48,688 bases of DNA from SAR202 cluster bacterium (lineage in GTDB: Bacteria > Chloroflexota > Dehalococcoidia > Lucifugimonadales > UBA826). The stretch is from the NCBI GenBank assembly GCA_009392815.1, contig VFFS01000043.1, positions 1-48,688 on the forward strand. Reading direction: 5' to 3'. The position numbers were made by a program, and so were the translations under genes. Below are positions 37,441-47,110 of the stretch, piece after piece (within the stretch, counting starts at the first letter, position 1; every line of letters begins with the position of its first letter). The notes beneath the pieces were generated by a model. That model ran no database searches. It was not told the DNA's origin and saw only the letters and a program-made list of their open reading frames with translations.

Positions 37441-38487
37441 ATGACAAGCGAATCAGGGGCACTATTACAAATAAAAAATCTTAAGAAACACTTCCATGTG
37501 GGAGGGGGGTTCTTAGGAGGTCTAGGTGGCCAGAAAACATACCTTAAAGCGGTTGATGGAATTGACCTCGAAATAGAACCAGGTACAACCTATGGCTTAG
37601 TAGGTGAATCTGGTTGTGGTAAGTCCACAACGGCCAAAATGGTCCTAATGCTAGAAGAGCCCACAGACGGGGAGATTTACTTTGAGGGACAAGATGCCCT
37701 AAACATGAACAGAGAAGGACGAAAAAACTATAAGTCCAGTGTTCAAGCAGTTTTTCAGGATCCGTGGGCCTCACTTAATCCCAGAATGAGGGTGGAAAAT
37801 ATAATCGGTGAACCGTTGGAAATAAACACAACCCTCAGCCGAAAGGAAATCCGCACAAAAGTAGGAGACCTTTTAGAGGAAGTAGGCCTACAGCCATACC
37901 AAGCCGGCCTTTATCCACACGAATTCTCAGGGGGACAAAGGCAAAGGATCGGAGTCGCCAGATCCCTAGCCCTGAACCCAAAACTAATTGTGCTAGATGA
38001 ACCTGTCTCGGCCCTTGACGTATCAATTAGAGCTCAGATAATGAACTTATTGATGGATTTACAGAAAGAACATGGCTTAACTTATCTCCTCATTGCTCAC
38101 CACTTAGCTACCGTGAGATATATGTGTGACAAAATTGGGGTGATGTATCTAGGTCACATGGTTGAAGAGGCGACAACTGACGAGTTGTTTGATAACCCAA
38201 CGCATCCCTATACTCAAGCGTTGATTGGTGCGGCTTTGCCATATCACCCGGACGATGAGAAGGAAGAATCAATATTGGAAGGGGAAGTACCATCTCCAAT
38301 TGATCCGCCTTCATGCTGTAGCTACATACCAAACTGCCCGGAAACCTTCGCAGAATGCAATGATAATGTTGTTGCAACAAAAACCGTATCACCAGGTCAC
38401 ACAGTAGGACACTGTGCTCACTGTGTGGATCATTATGGATGTTATTGGTTTCCAAGGGTGAACCCGAATATAGAAAGAAACCAATAA
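37441..38487 (+). CDS. Oligopeptide/dipeptide ABC transporter ATP-binding protein (OppF/DppF-like)
   Basis: GESGCGKSTTAKMV, FSGGQRQRIGVARSLALNPKLIVLDEPVSALDVSIRAQI and the C-terminal Opp/Dpp extension. Confidence 0.93.
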   Translation: MTSESGALLQIKNLKKHFHVGGGFLGGLGGQKTYLKAVDGIDLEIEPGTTYGLVGESGCGKSTTAKMVLMLEEPTDGEIYFEGQDALNMNREGRKNYKSSVQAVFQDPWASLNPRMRVENIIGEPLEINTTLSRKEIRTKVGDLLEEVGLQPYQAGLYPHEFSGGQRQRIGVARSLALNPKLIVLDEPVSALDVSIRAQIMNLLMDLQKEHGLTYLLIAHHLATVRYMCDKIGVMYLGHMVEEATTDELFDNPTHPYTQALIGAALPYHPDDEKEESILEGEVPSPIDPPSCCSYIPNCPETFAECNDNVVATKTVSPGHTVGHCAHCVDHYGCYWFPRVNPNIERNQ

Positions 38488-38592
38488 AGGCTCAGGATTT
38501 CAAATATCAATAAATGACTTTTAATCATTATTGATCTGCGGTCATACTTAAATAGGTGGTTCCCAGCAGCCAGTTCGAGTCGTTTGGAATGA

Positions 38593-39411
38593 GTGCCTTC
38601 TAAATTGGCCTGGATAATATTACAGGTAATACTTGTTTTCCCTATATTTGTAGGTGCAATTGGCTCATGCACCATGACAGATAATGACCCTGAGAAAACA
38701 ATAGAACAGTCTTGGATAGAAAGAGGCCTCGCCCACGAAGCTAACTCCGAGTTTAAACTTGCCGTCGCATCCTTTTCTGAGGCCATTTCAAACTCCCCTG
38801 AAAGCCCTATTGCTTGGAAATTAAGGGGTACGGCGTATTATCGCCTTAATGAATTTAATCAGGCCGTGTCAGACCTAGACGAAGCTATATCTTTGGATCC
38901 TACCGCCCCTGATGCCTATTTATACCGTGGAAATGCCTACGGGGAAATGGACATGTACACAAAAGCCATAGAGGATTTCGATAAAGCACGAAATCTTAGG
39001 GACGGCGGTTACTTTGATAACCTTAACCAAGCCTATAACTCAATCATAGACAAGGATTTCTTGGAGGCTTTGGGCAGAGCTACAGCGGCAATCAATGAAA
39101 GACCTCGGGACCCAATACCTCACACCTATAAGGGAATTTGCCTGTATGAACTAGGCAAATTCCCTGAGGCATTATCTGCCTATAGCAAAGCTATATCGAT
39201 AGACCCTGATAACGCAGAATTACTGTTCAACCGCGGCCTTGTTCACCTTGCTACCCGAAAATTCGATATGGCTATTCTGGATTTTACAAAAGCACTGGCA
39301 ATTGACCCAACGTTTAAAAACTCATATGAACATAGAGCTCAGGCTTATAACGAGTTGGGCCTGAACGATAAAGCAGCTTCTGACCGAAAAGCCTCGAATA
39401 CTAATAAATGA
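38593..39411 (+). CDS. TPR-repeat protein, probable lipoprotein
   Basis: Hydrophobic leader ending VGAIGSC; several TPR units (AWKLRGTAYYRLNEFNQAVSDLDEAISLDP, AYLYRGNAYGEMDMYTKAIEDFDKA). Confidence 0.87.
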   Translation: MPSKLAWIILQVILVFPIFVGAIGSCTMTDNDPEKTIEQSWIERGLAHEANSEFKLAVASFSEAISNSPESPIAWKLRGTAYYRLNEFNQAVSDLDEAISLDPTAPDAYLYRGNAYGEMDMYTKAIEDFDKARNLRDGGYFDNLNQAYNSIIDKDFLEALGRATAAINERPRDPIPHTYKGICLYELGKFPEALSAYSKAISIDPDNAELLFNRGLVHLATRKFDMAILDFTKALAIDPTFKNSYEHRAQAYNELGLNDKAASDRKASNTNK

Positions 39412-39414
39412 ATT

Positions 39415-40203
39415 TTAGGATCTGGCTCCCGCCACCCATATCATCCGATCACTTTCCTCTATATAAGGGCCCTCTTCAAAATTTCCATAAAGACTTAATA
39501 TTTCAAAGCCGCAGGCGCGAAGCAGATGATACATTTCCCATCGAAAGGTGTACCGAAACTCCAGGTCATGAACAACACGACGGGTTACAAGGCCAGATTG
39601 ATCCAGAAAATCTGCGGCAACTTTTAAATATCCAACTTGCGAATATTCCTCATAGTCGCCCTGTGTATATACTACAATTTTATCCCCATTTTCGGTAACT
39701 AAATCCATGTGATGGTACATGGTGGAAGGGTCTCCCAGCATAACCTCCAGATTTGGCACAGCCAGATCTATCACTAACCTCCCCCCAGGTGAGAGTTGCC
39801 TTCTAACGATGTTGAGAAATTGCTGCTGTTGGTCTGAATCTATCAGAGACATAAATGCAAAGCATGGAACCACGGCAAGACCATATTTTTGGCTACTATC
39901 AAGATCAAGGTCTGATAGGGATGATTGCACAAGAGTCACGCGGTCAGAATTCGCCAAAAGACCAATTTTGGATCTGGCAAAATTTAACTGGGATTCTGAA
40001 GGATCTACCGCATAGATCGATTTACCAAAGTCGGCCAACAACTCCGTTATACGTCCTGTCGAACACCCTAGCTCTAGAACACTTCCTCCAGCCTGGGAAG
40101 ATTGATCCAGATAAAAAGATACATCAGACCTATTACCTGAGTAGTAAGCCTCACACAAATCCGCCCAAGGGGCACTTCCAGCATCATCGATAAAGTGAAT
40201 CAT
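39415..40203 (-). CDS. Class I SAM-dependent methyltransferase
   Basis: SVLELGCSTGRITELLADFGKSIYAVDPSESQLNFARSK and LSPGGRLVIDLAVP. Confidence 0.88.
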   Translation of the reverse strand: MIHFIDDAGSAPWADLCEAYYSGNRSDVSFYLDQSSQAGGSVLELGCSTGRITELLADFGKSIYAVDPSESQLNFARSKIGLLANSDRVTLVQSSLSDLDLDSSQKYGLAVVPCFAFMSLIDSDQQQQFLNIVRRQLSPGGRLVIDLAVPNLEVMLGDPSTMYHHMDLVTENGDKIVVYTQGDYEEYSQVGYLKVAADFLDQSGLVTRRVVHDLEFRYTFRWEMYHLLRACGFEILSLYGNFEEGPYIEESDRMIWVAGARS

Positions 40204-40214
40204 CTTATGTCCTA

Positions 40215-42257
40215 TTATGGGCTAAGACGGATAATCGCATCATCGCTTGTCACTGTAATCCATATATCACCATCAAGGGGAAGTATTTTTGCGGGGGAAG
40301 CACCTACTGGATAGATCCCAACAGTTTCTCCGTCCACCGAAAGTTTAGTAACTGTGCCATCCATACTGTTAGCTGTCCAGATATACTCCCCATCAAAAGC
40401 GATACCATAAGGCATTCTACCTGTAGCAAATCTCCCAAGCTCCTCACCTTCCCCTGACAATTTAGAAACAGTATTCTCCCGCCAATTTGCTACCCATATA
40501 TTTTCATTTTCCTGAGCAAAGTCTATGGGGACATCGCCAACCTTGGTCTGAGTTATCAACTCTCCGTCAAGTGAAAATTTAGAAACACTATCACTATGAG
40601 CATTCCCTGCCCATACGTACTCTCCGTCAAAGAATAGGACGATAGGACCAGCACCTTCCGTCATTACCGGTTCTACTGCATTCCCTTCTTTGTCCAGTCT
40701 ATACAAGAGAGTCTCCCAGCAACCTGAAGACCACACGTTCTCACCGTCAAACACCAATGTCCGAGGAAGAGTAGAGACAGCATAGGTCCCTAAAAGCTCA
40801 CCTTCACGAGATATTCGCGTGGCATTATGATCAAACTGATTTGCAGACCAAATATTTTCGCCGTCGAACACTAGAGCATTGGGTTCTTTCCCATAAGATT
40901 CATAAACGGCAAGTTCCTCACCTTGAAGATTCATCTTGCTAATTGTGTGTGAAAGAGAATTCCCTACCCACAAATTATCCCCGTCCCAAATAACAGGCTC
41001 AGGAGAATTTCCAACCGGGAAAGTAGAAGCCTCCACCCCCTCCATAGATAGTTTAGAAACCATACTTTCAGCAGGATTTGCAACCCAAATAGTACCTTGC
41101 CCATCTGTCGCGAGAGATCCCGGAGCATTACCTATATGAAAAGTTCCCATATGAGAACCATCGTCTGAATATTTCGTCATTGTTTCATCCGCACGATTTG
41201 CAACCCAGATACCAGTGCCATCATGAATAACGTCTCCGGGAAGAGCTCCAGTGGGAAATACACCCAACTTCTCTCCATTTAGATCGTATCTTGTGAGAGT
41301 GTCATCGAGAGAGTCCACTACCCATACATGTCCATTACCATAAGCGAGACCTCGTGAACCAGAACCCACACTCCAGCTGCCAACAACTTCACCATCCGTA
41401 GAAATTTTTGTTAGTGTGTCATCCCCGCTATCAACCACCCAAACATGTTCACCGTCAAAAGCCAGCTTCTGGGGATTTGAGCCCGTCTGGATATTTTGTA
41501 CGCTCTGACGATCTTTGCTGATCCGTGTAACAACATTTCTATCAGAATTAGCAATCCACATTGCCTCTCCTGCGTATAACATGTCCGTTGGCCTTCGGAG
41601 CTCAACAGGGGCACTTCCCATTCCTCCTTGAAGGTCAAAAGTTCTGACAGCAAAATAAGTGCTTACCCACAACTCATCTCCATCATGAGCCAAGCTCTTC
41701 GGATATGGATGCAAAGGCATAGAAGAGATGAGTTTCCCATCAGTGGTGTAATTTGCGATACCGTCTTCATCCTGTGATGAGACCCATAGAGAATCTTCCA
41801 AAAAGAAAATATCTGTTGGTTTGCCAGGCACATTAAATGTTGAAATAGTAGGAATAGGTATATCCATGGCTGGATTGGATGGAGTGGTAGACGGCGCCTC
41901 ATACACATTGATGGGAATAGGGGCTCTCCCTGGCTCTTCGATCTCAACATTAGATGTATTTGTAGGTTCAGGCACTATATAGAAACCACTAGTAGCGGTA
42001 AACGTTTCAGGTTCCGGTGAGGTATCACCTTCGTTTGGCAAGAATGGTATTTCTCCACGACGAACAAATGCGACTGTAACCAGAGAGGAAACCAGCATAA
42101 GCAAGGGAACTACCGTATAAAGTATCCAAGCGGGTACTACCACAGCCAGCACTACACCATCAGTGAGATTGGAATTTTCTTGTCCCAATACTCCTACAAC
42201 ATTGGCGATTCCTGTAATGATAATCAGTAGATAAAGACGATCTCTTATATTTTTCAA
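40215..42257 (-). CDS. Membrane-anchored multi-repeat beta-propeller protein (YncE/NHL-like)
   Basis: Two N-terminal hydrophobic segments, then repeats of about 41-43 aa with IWVAN...TVSKLS.DGE..G...G..P.. pattern. Confidence 0.85.
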   Translation of the reverse strand: MKNIRDRLYLLIIITGIANVVGVLGQENSNLTDGVVLAVVVPAWILYTVVPLLMLVSSLVTVAFVRRGEIPFLPNEGDTSPEPETFTATSGFYIVPEPTNTSNVEIEEPGRAPIPINVYEAPSTTPSNPAMDIPIPTISTFNVPGKPTDIFFLEDSLWVSSQDEDGIANYTTDGKLISSMPLHPYPKSLAHDGDELWVSTYFAVRTFDLQGGMGSAPVELRRPTDMLYAGEAMWIANSDRNVVTRISKDRQSVQNIQTGSNPQKLAFDGEHVWVVDSGDDTLTKISTDGEVVGSWSVGSGSRGLAYGNGHVWVVDSLDDTLTRYDLNGEKLGVFPTGALPGDVIHDGTGIWVANRADETMTKYSDDGSHMGTFHIGNAPGSLATDGQGTIWVANPAESMVSKLSMEGVEASTFPVGNSPEPVIWDGDNLWVGNSLSHTISKMNLQGEELAVYESYGKEPNALVFDGENIWSANQFDHNATRISREGELLGTYAVSTLPRTLVFDGENVWSSGCWETLLYRLDKEGNAVEPVMTEGAGPIVLFFDGEYVWAGNAHSDSVSKFSLDGELITQTKVGDVPIDFAQENENIWVANWRENTVSKLSGEGEELGRFATGRMPYGIAFDGEYIWTANSMDGTVTKLSVDGETVGIYPVGASPAKILPLDGDIWITVTSDDAIIRLSP

Positions 42258-42376
42258 CTCTACCCCTCAAGAAATTCTGCCAGTCTACTGTACACGTATA
42301 TACCTACATAATTGCATAAAATGCCGTGCAACCAGGTTAAAGCTAAGTTTTACATCGATCAGACACAAGACAATAG

Positions 42377-44209
42377 CTACTTTAACGCGACTGTCCGAAC
42401 GTTATTGATTCCAGCTAAATTCGGAACGGCAGTCGGCCTCTGATCCCAGCCCACTACAGTTTTAGGATCAGAAAACGGCCACAATTGTTCTTCGACAATT
42501 CCAATACAATTCGCCCAGACTCTATTTTCTCTGAAAAACTCGGACGCTAATCCTTTCCGAACCCCAATATCCAACTCACCTAACATAAGCTCAAATGTCT
42601 TAGTGGCGTAGGGGACTTCCTGCCCGGCACCGTATCTTCCGCTAGAAAAAGAACTTACATCAAATCCATGAGCCCAGTCATAAGGTAGATTGGAATGGTT
42701 TTCTTCACGACATGCATTTATTCCGGGCAATTTACTGGTTCGGGCAACCAGTCCCGGTCGATATACTTCATATGCAGTATCTATCAAATTGACATTGATA
42801 CCCAGGTTTTTGTGCCATGCTCTCCCCAGCCATTCACCCAATTCAGAACTTATACCAGACGGCCCGGTCCACAGATCGAGAGAGAATCCACTTCCATACC
42901 CTGCATCGGCGAGTAATTCCTTACCCTTTTCATAATCCAGCCCCCAACCCCATTCGTCTATGTAATTATTATTGTTTACCGACAAATAAGGTTGATGGTT
43001 AACATATCCGTGACCATCGAGAACATCGTCAAGAAGTACCTGTCTATCTATACTCCACGCAAGAGCATTGCGAACCTTCTTGGAGTTAACCATAGATTTG
43101 GAATTTTCGTCATAAATCCCATTTTCAAAAGGATCACCAACCCATGGCAAAGATTTATCTCTCCGACGATCCAGAACGGAATCATCCATAGGGTTATATT
43201 TTTCCCAATAGTTTCCAACCATTGATACATTATGAATAATGTTGTGTTGAGCCCTCTTGTTAGGTGTAAATCCCTTCTCTAACAGTGAGGAGTAGTCTTT
43301 GGACTGGACTTGGGCTATCTGACTCTCGCCTGATTCCAACATTGCCAGTCTTGCAGAAGCTTCCGGAACCTCCAAAAATATCACTTTCTCTACAAACGGA
43401 CCTTGACCTAGAGATGCTCCCCAATAATCGACAAAAGCGTGCCCAACTATCTTTCCATTTCTACTCCATTCTTCGTTTTCGAACGCTCCCACCCCTACGT
43501 AAATATTTTGCATATCAGACGAACCATGTTCATGAAAAACTTCTGAGCTCACTATTCCGGCAGTTTTCCAAAAGAGACTAAAGTGATGTAAAGGCCCACG
43601 GGAATCTAAACTTCCATAATTCAGCTTCAACGTATGATCATCAACTACTTCTATATTCCCGATAAGAGCTGCAAAAGCTCTAGATTGTCCGTGGATCGAC
43701 GCAGGTGTACTTCTAGAATTAGCATCATCAAAAGAGAACTTAACGTCCCCTGCTTTCATTTCTCCGTACCCGCCATGAAATTGAACATCTTCTCTAAGTT
43801 TAAGCATTGTGAAGTCTAAACTCGGTCCCACCTCATATGAGAGTGCTAGCATAGGCTCTGTAGTCAATAAATCTTCTTTCACCACGGAATTAAATAGGAC
43901 GTCGGTAATACCAGACGCATATATCGTTTCCGCACAACCCGACGTACAAAATCTAGGCAACCCGTTGGGAGTATCAACAGAATCCACAACCACGGTTAAA
44001 GTACCAGATATATTTCCATCCGCCGAGAATACTGATTGCGTGTCGCCAGCCGTGTTGACTGGAACCACAGTCGAAAAATTTCCTATATTCATCAATGTGT
44101 TTTCATCAGTTGATCTACCCGTAACGAAATCACACGCAAGCCCACCAGAAACAAAAAACAATGCGGTAATTGCGATAGCAATTTTTGAATTAACCCAAAC
44201 GGTCCACAT
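42377..44209 (-). CDS. ABC transporter substrate-binding protein, oligopeptide-binding (SBP family 5)
   Basis: Secretion/lipoprotein-like leader VSGGLACDF; LREDVQFHGGYGEMKAGDVKFSFDDA and RNALAWSIDRQVLLDDVLDGHGYVNHQPYLS are SBP_bac_5 features. Confidence 0.85.
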   Translation of the reverse strand: MWTVWVNSKIAIAITALFFVSGGLACDFVTGRSTDENTLMNIGNFSTVVPVNTAGDTQSVFSADGNISGTLTVVVDSVDTPNGLPRFCTSGCAETIYASGITDVLFNSVVKEDLLTTEPMLALSYEVGPSLDFTMLKLREDVQFHGGYGEMKAGDVKFSFDDANSRSTPASIHGQSRAFAALIGNIEVVDDHTLKLNYGSLDSRGPLHHFSLFWKTAGIVSSEVFHEHGSSDMQNIYVGVGAFENEEWSRNGKIVGHAFVDYWGASLGQGPFVEKVIFLEVPEASARLAMLESGESQIAQVQSKDYSSLLEKGFTPNKRAQHNIIHNVSMVGNYWEKYNPMDDSVLDRRRDKSLPWVGDPFENGIYDENSKSMVNSKKVRNALAWSIDRQVLLDDVLDGHGYVNHQPYLSVNNNNYIDEWGWGLDYEKGKELLADAGYGSGFSLDLWTGPSGISSELGEWLGRAWHKNLGINVNLIDTAYEVYRPGLVARTSKLPGINACREENHSNLPYDWAHGFDVSSFSSGRYGAGQEVPYATKTFELMLGELDIGVRKGLASEFFRENRVWANCIGIVEEQLWPFSDPKTVVGWDQRPTAVPNLAGINNVRTVALK

Positions 44210-44459
44210 AAATTTCAGTCCCTGTATATAACTATTACGCTATACAGCAATTTTAAAGCTATAAAGACGGCCATCCAAACATAAATGCATCAGATAATCT
44301 TACGAATCGACTTAATAAAGAGCCAAGCGGGGCAAGTAAAACTCTAGTACAAGCGCATCAAAAAAATTACGTGCTAGAATGCGCTCTCAACACATAGACC
44401 CAAAACGTTATGATATAAGCCGAAAAACTGATTTTAATGTGAATATTCAGGAGATAGTA

Positions 44460-45365
44460 ATGGCAGCATACGAAGGGATTTTCCCAGCAATCGCAACCCC
44501 ACTTAATAGTGACGGATCATTCAACGAACAAGCTTTTCGTGAGGTGATGGAATTCAATATTCAGGCCGGAGTCGGAGGATTTTGGGTTGCAGGAGGAAAT
44601 GGTGAGAGCGTATTACTTGATGATGAAGAGAATATGCGTATTGTCTCCGCAGCAGCTGAAGTGAACGCAGGACGAATCAATAACATCATGCATGTCGGAG
44701 CTCCTACCACAGAGAGGTCAGTTAGGATGGCAGAACACGCCGCCTCCGTGGGTGCGGAAGCAATTTGCTGCGTTCCACCTTTCTTCTACAGCCAGACTGA
44801 CGAAGCCATCGTAGAACATTACAAGGCAGTAGCCGCCGCCGCTGACCTGCCATTTTACGTGTACAACCTCCCCCAGTCGACGGGAGTAGAGGTCACGCCA
44901 GACTTGATGAAGAAAATTCAAGATAACGTTCCTCAACTCGCCGGACTAAAGCATTCCTCAGTAAACTTCGCTAACGTAAGAGAATGGGAAAGAATGGGAC
45001 TGAAATGCTTCATAGGAAGTAGTATGCTCATGCTGCCAGCCCTGACTATTGGCGCTGTTGGATGCATTGACGGTCCACCATGCGCAGCGCCTGAGCTATG
45101 GGTCGACATTTGGAACAAATGGCAATCCGGCGACATAGAAGGGGCGAGGGAGGCACAAGCGCATGCCTCAAAATTTACCGACATAATGAGGGAAGTTGGA
45201 GTTCACAGTGGAACCAAAGCAGTTCTAACCGAAAGACTTGGCATTGACTGTGGAAGTGGAAGACTTCCAAACCCTCCATTAGAAGGCTCCCGAAGAGAAG
45301 AAATGCTCAAAAAAATTTCCTCTCTAGGTATTAATCCTGTAGCTGTTCCTTCGGGTGGGGATTAG
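44460..45365 (+). CDS. Dihydrodipicolinate synthase/N-acetylneuraminate lyase superfamily protein
   Basis: GIFPAIATPLNSDGSFNEQAFREV, GGNGESVLLDDEE, VYNLPQSTGVEV (Tyr) and LAGLKHSS (Schiff-base Lys). Start set at ATG 44460 with AGGAGA SD; the ORF track starts at 44379. Confidence 0.9.
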   Translation: MAAYEGIFPAIATPLNSDGSFNEQAFREVMEFNIQAGVGGFWVAGGNGESVLLDDEENMRIVSAAAEVNAGRINNIMHVGAPTTERSVRMAEHAASVGAEAICCVPPFFYSQTDEAIVEHYKAVAAAADLPFYVYNLPQSTGVEVTPDLMKKIQDNVPQLAGLKHSSVNFANVREWERMGLKCFIGSSMLMLPALTIGAVGCIDGPPCAAPELWVDIWNKWQSGDIEGAREAQAHASKFTDIMREVGVHSGTKAVLTERLGIDCGSGRLPNPPLEGSRREEMLKKISSLGINPVAVPSGGD

Positions 45366-45385
45366 CCGTCTCAGGGGCAAACTAA

Positions 45386-46111
45386 ATGCCTATTAATTCA
45401 CCGAATATTGATGCGATTGAGGGGGTTACAACCCTCACATTCGATATATTTGGCACTGTCCTCGACTTGGCTGGAAGTTTAACCCCCCCGTTACAAAAAC
45501 TTCTGGCCGAATGCGGCGTCGGAGAAACAGTACATGCAGAAGATGTATGGGCGCAGTGGAGACATCGTCAACGTATCGAACAGTATCAAGACAACTTACT
45601 GATGTTGGGACACAGTGGGTATCTGGCTGTAAAAAGACGGGCCTTACTCTACACCCTGCGGACACTAAAGATAAACTTCAGCCAAGATCAAATTGATAAG
45701 TTTATGGAAAGCTATCAAGTTCTAACACCGTTTAAAGACGCACTTGACGGACTAAATCGCCTAGGAACAAAGTACAACCTCGTCATGTTATCTAACGGAG
45801 AACAACCTTATCTCGAGCACCTGGCACAAAATCGTATCAACATAAATTTTCATGAAATTCTTTCGGCAGAAACTGCCGGTAACTTCAAACCTCATCCAAT
45901 CGTGTATCGTTTTGCAGCCAGAAAGCTGGGCTTGGAACCACAGCAAATAATGATGGTCGCTGCACACTCTTTTGACATACTGGGCGCAAGACATAGTGGA
46001 TATAGAGGCGCTTACGTAAACAGGTATGACTTACCATACGACGAGTCGGAATATAAACCTGATTTCATAACAAGAGATTTCAATGAACTCTGCGATGTCC
46101 TGCACGTCTAG
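45386..46111 (+). CDS. HAD-family hydrolase, (S)-2-haloacid dehalogenase (type II)-like
   Basis: TFDIFGTVLD, MLSNGEQ, NFKPHPIVYRFAARKLGLEPQQIMMVAAHSFDILGARHSGYRGAYVNR. Confidence 0.85.
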   Translation: MPINSPNIDAIEGVTTLTFDIFGTVLDLAGSLTPPLQKLLAECGVGETVHAEDVWAQWRHRQRIEQYQDNLLMLGHSGYLAVKRRALLYTLRTLKINFSQDQIDKFMESYQVLTPFKDALDGLNRLGTKYNLVMLSNGEQPYLEHLAQNRININFHEILSAETAGNFKPHPIVYRFAARKLGLEPQQIMMVAAHSFDILGARHSGYRGAYVNRYDLPYDESEYKPDFITRDFNELCDVLHV

Positions 46112-46146
46112 ATTGCTCTGAATAAGAGCAAGGAGGAATTACCACT

Positions 46147-47091
46147 ATGGTGGGAATAAGCTACGACAAGGTAAGAATAGGAATCGCACTCGGAGGATGG
46201 CCCTTCCCCGAACCAGATCCACATCTACTATGGGACTACACGGAACGAATGGAATCCCTTGACGTAGATTCAATTTGGTTTACTGACCGTATCGTCTCAC
46301 CAACTTTTACTTTAGAAACCGTGGTTGCCATGTCTTTCATAGCGTCCAGAACGACCAAACTGAAATTCGGCACAAGTGTTATAGCACTTCCACTACGAAA
46401 TCCGACGATACTCGCTAAGGAGTTGGCAACCATTGATTTTCTATCCAACGGCAGGTGCTTGCCGGCAGTAGGACTTGGAACAGAGGACGAAATAGAGTAC
46501 GAAGCCTGTGGAACTGAAAAAAGAGTTCGCGTAAGTAGAACAGAGGAAGCAGTCCATATAATGCGTCGGCTTTGGTCTGAAGATAGTGTAACCCACAGGG
46601 GAAAGCACTTCTCTCTCACGAACGTGACTGTCCAACCCAAACCGGTCCAGAAAAGCCTTCCTCCTATTTGGTTCGGCGGAAGAAGTGAACCCGCACTGAG
46701 GAGAACTGCAAAAATCGGGGATGGCTGGTTGGTATCACAGGCAACGCCGGAGGAGGCGGGTGTGGGAGTTAAAAAGATAAAGTCAATGGCTTCTGAATTT
46801 GGAAATGATATCGAAGACGATCATTACGGAGCCATATTTAGTTACTGCTTCGCTGACAGTCAAGGAGAAGCAGAGGCCCTTGCAACTCCCTATCTGTTAA
46901 GGCGTAGGGATGACATTAACCCAAATGAGATGAACGCATTCGGGAGACCAGAAGATTTGATCTCAATGCTTGATCGCTACATATCTTCAGGAGTTACAAA
47001 ATTTGCTCTCAGACCTGCCTGCCCGCCAGAAATGACACAACAGCAGATGGAAATTCTTGGCAAAGATGTGATTCCCAGATACCACAATTGA
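46147..47091 (+). CDS. LLM class (luciferase-like) F420/flavin-dependent oxidoreductase
   Basis: DSIWFTDRIVSPTFTLETVVAMSFIASRTTKLKFGTSVIALPLRNPTILAKELATIDFLSNGRCLPAVGLG and PPIWFGGRSEPALRRTAKIGDGWL. Confidence 0.92.
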   Translation: MVGISYDKVRIGIALGGWPFPEPDPHLLWDYTERMESLDVDSIWFTDRIVSPTFTLETVVAMSFIASRTTKLKFGTSVIALPLRNPTILAKELATIDFLSNGRCLPAVGLGTEDEIEYEACGTEKRVRVSRTEEAVHIMRRLWSEDSVTHRGKHFSLTNVTVQPKPVQKSLPPIWFGGRSEPALRRTAKIGDGWLVSQATPEEAGVGVKKIKSMASEFGNDIEDDHYGAIFSYCFADSQGEAEALATPYLLRRRDDINPNEMNAFGRPEDLISMLDRYISSGVTKFALRPACPPEMTQQQMEILGKDVIPRYHN

Positions 47092-47110
47092 ATCAGAGAG
47101 GATCTTCACT

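Noticed and set aside
38506-38535. AT-rich hairpin ATCAATAaATGA-CTTTTAA-TCATTATTGAT after the OppF-like gene.
   Set aside because: No T-run follows on the plus strand and the stem is AT-rich with a bulge, so I do not call it a terminator.
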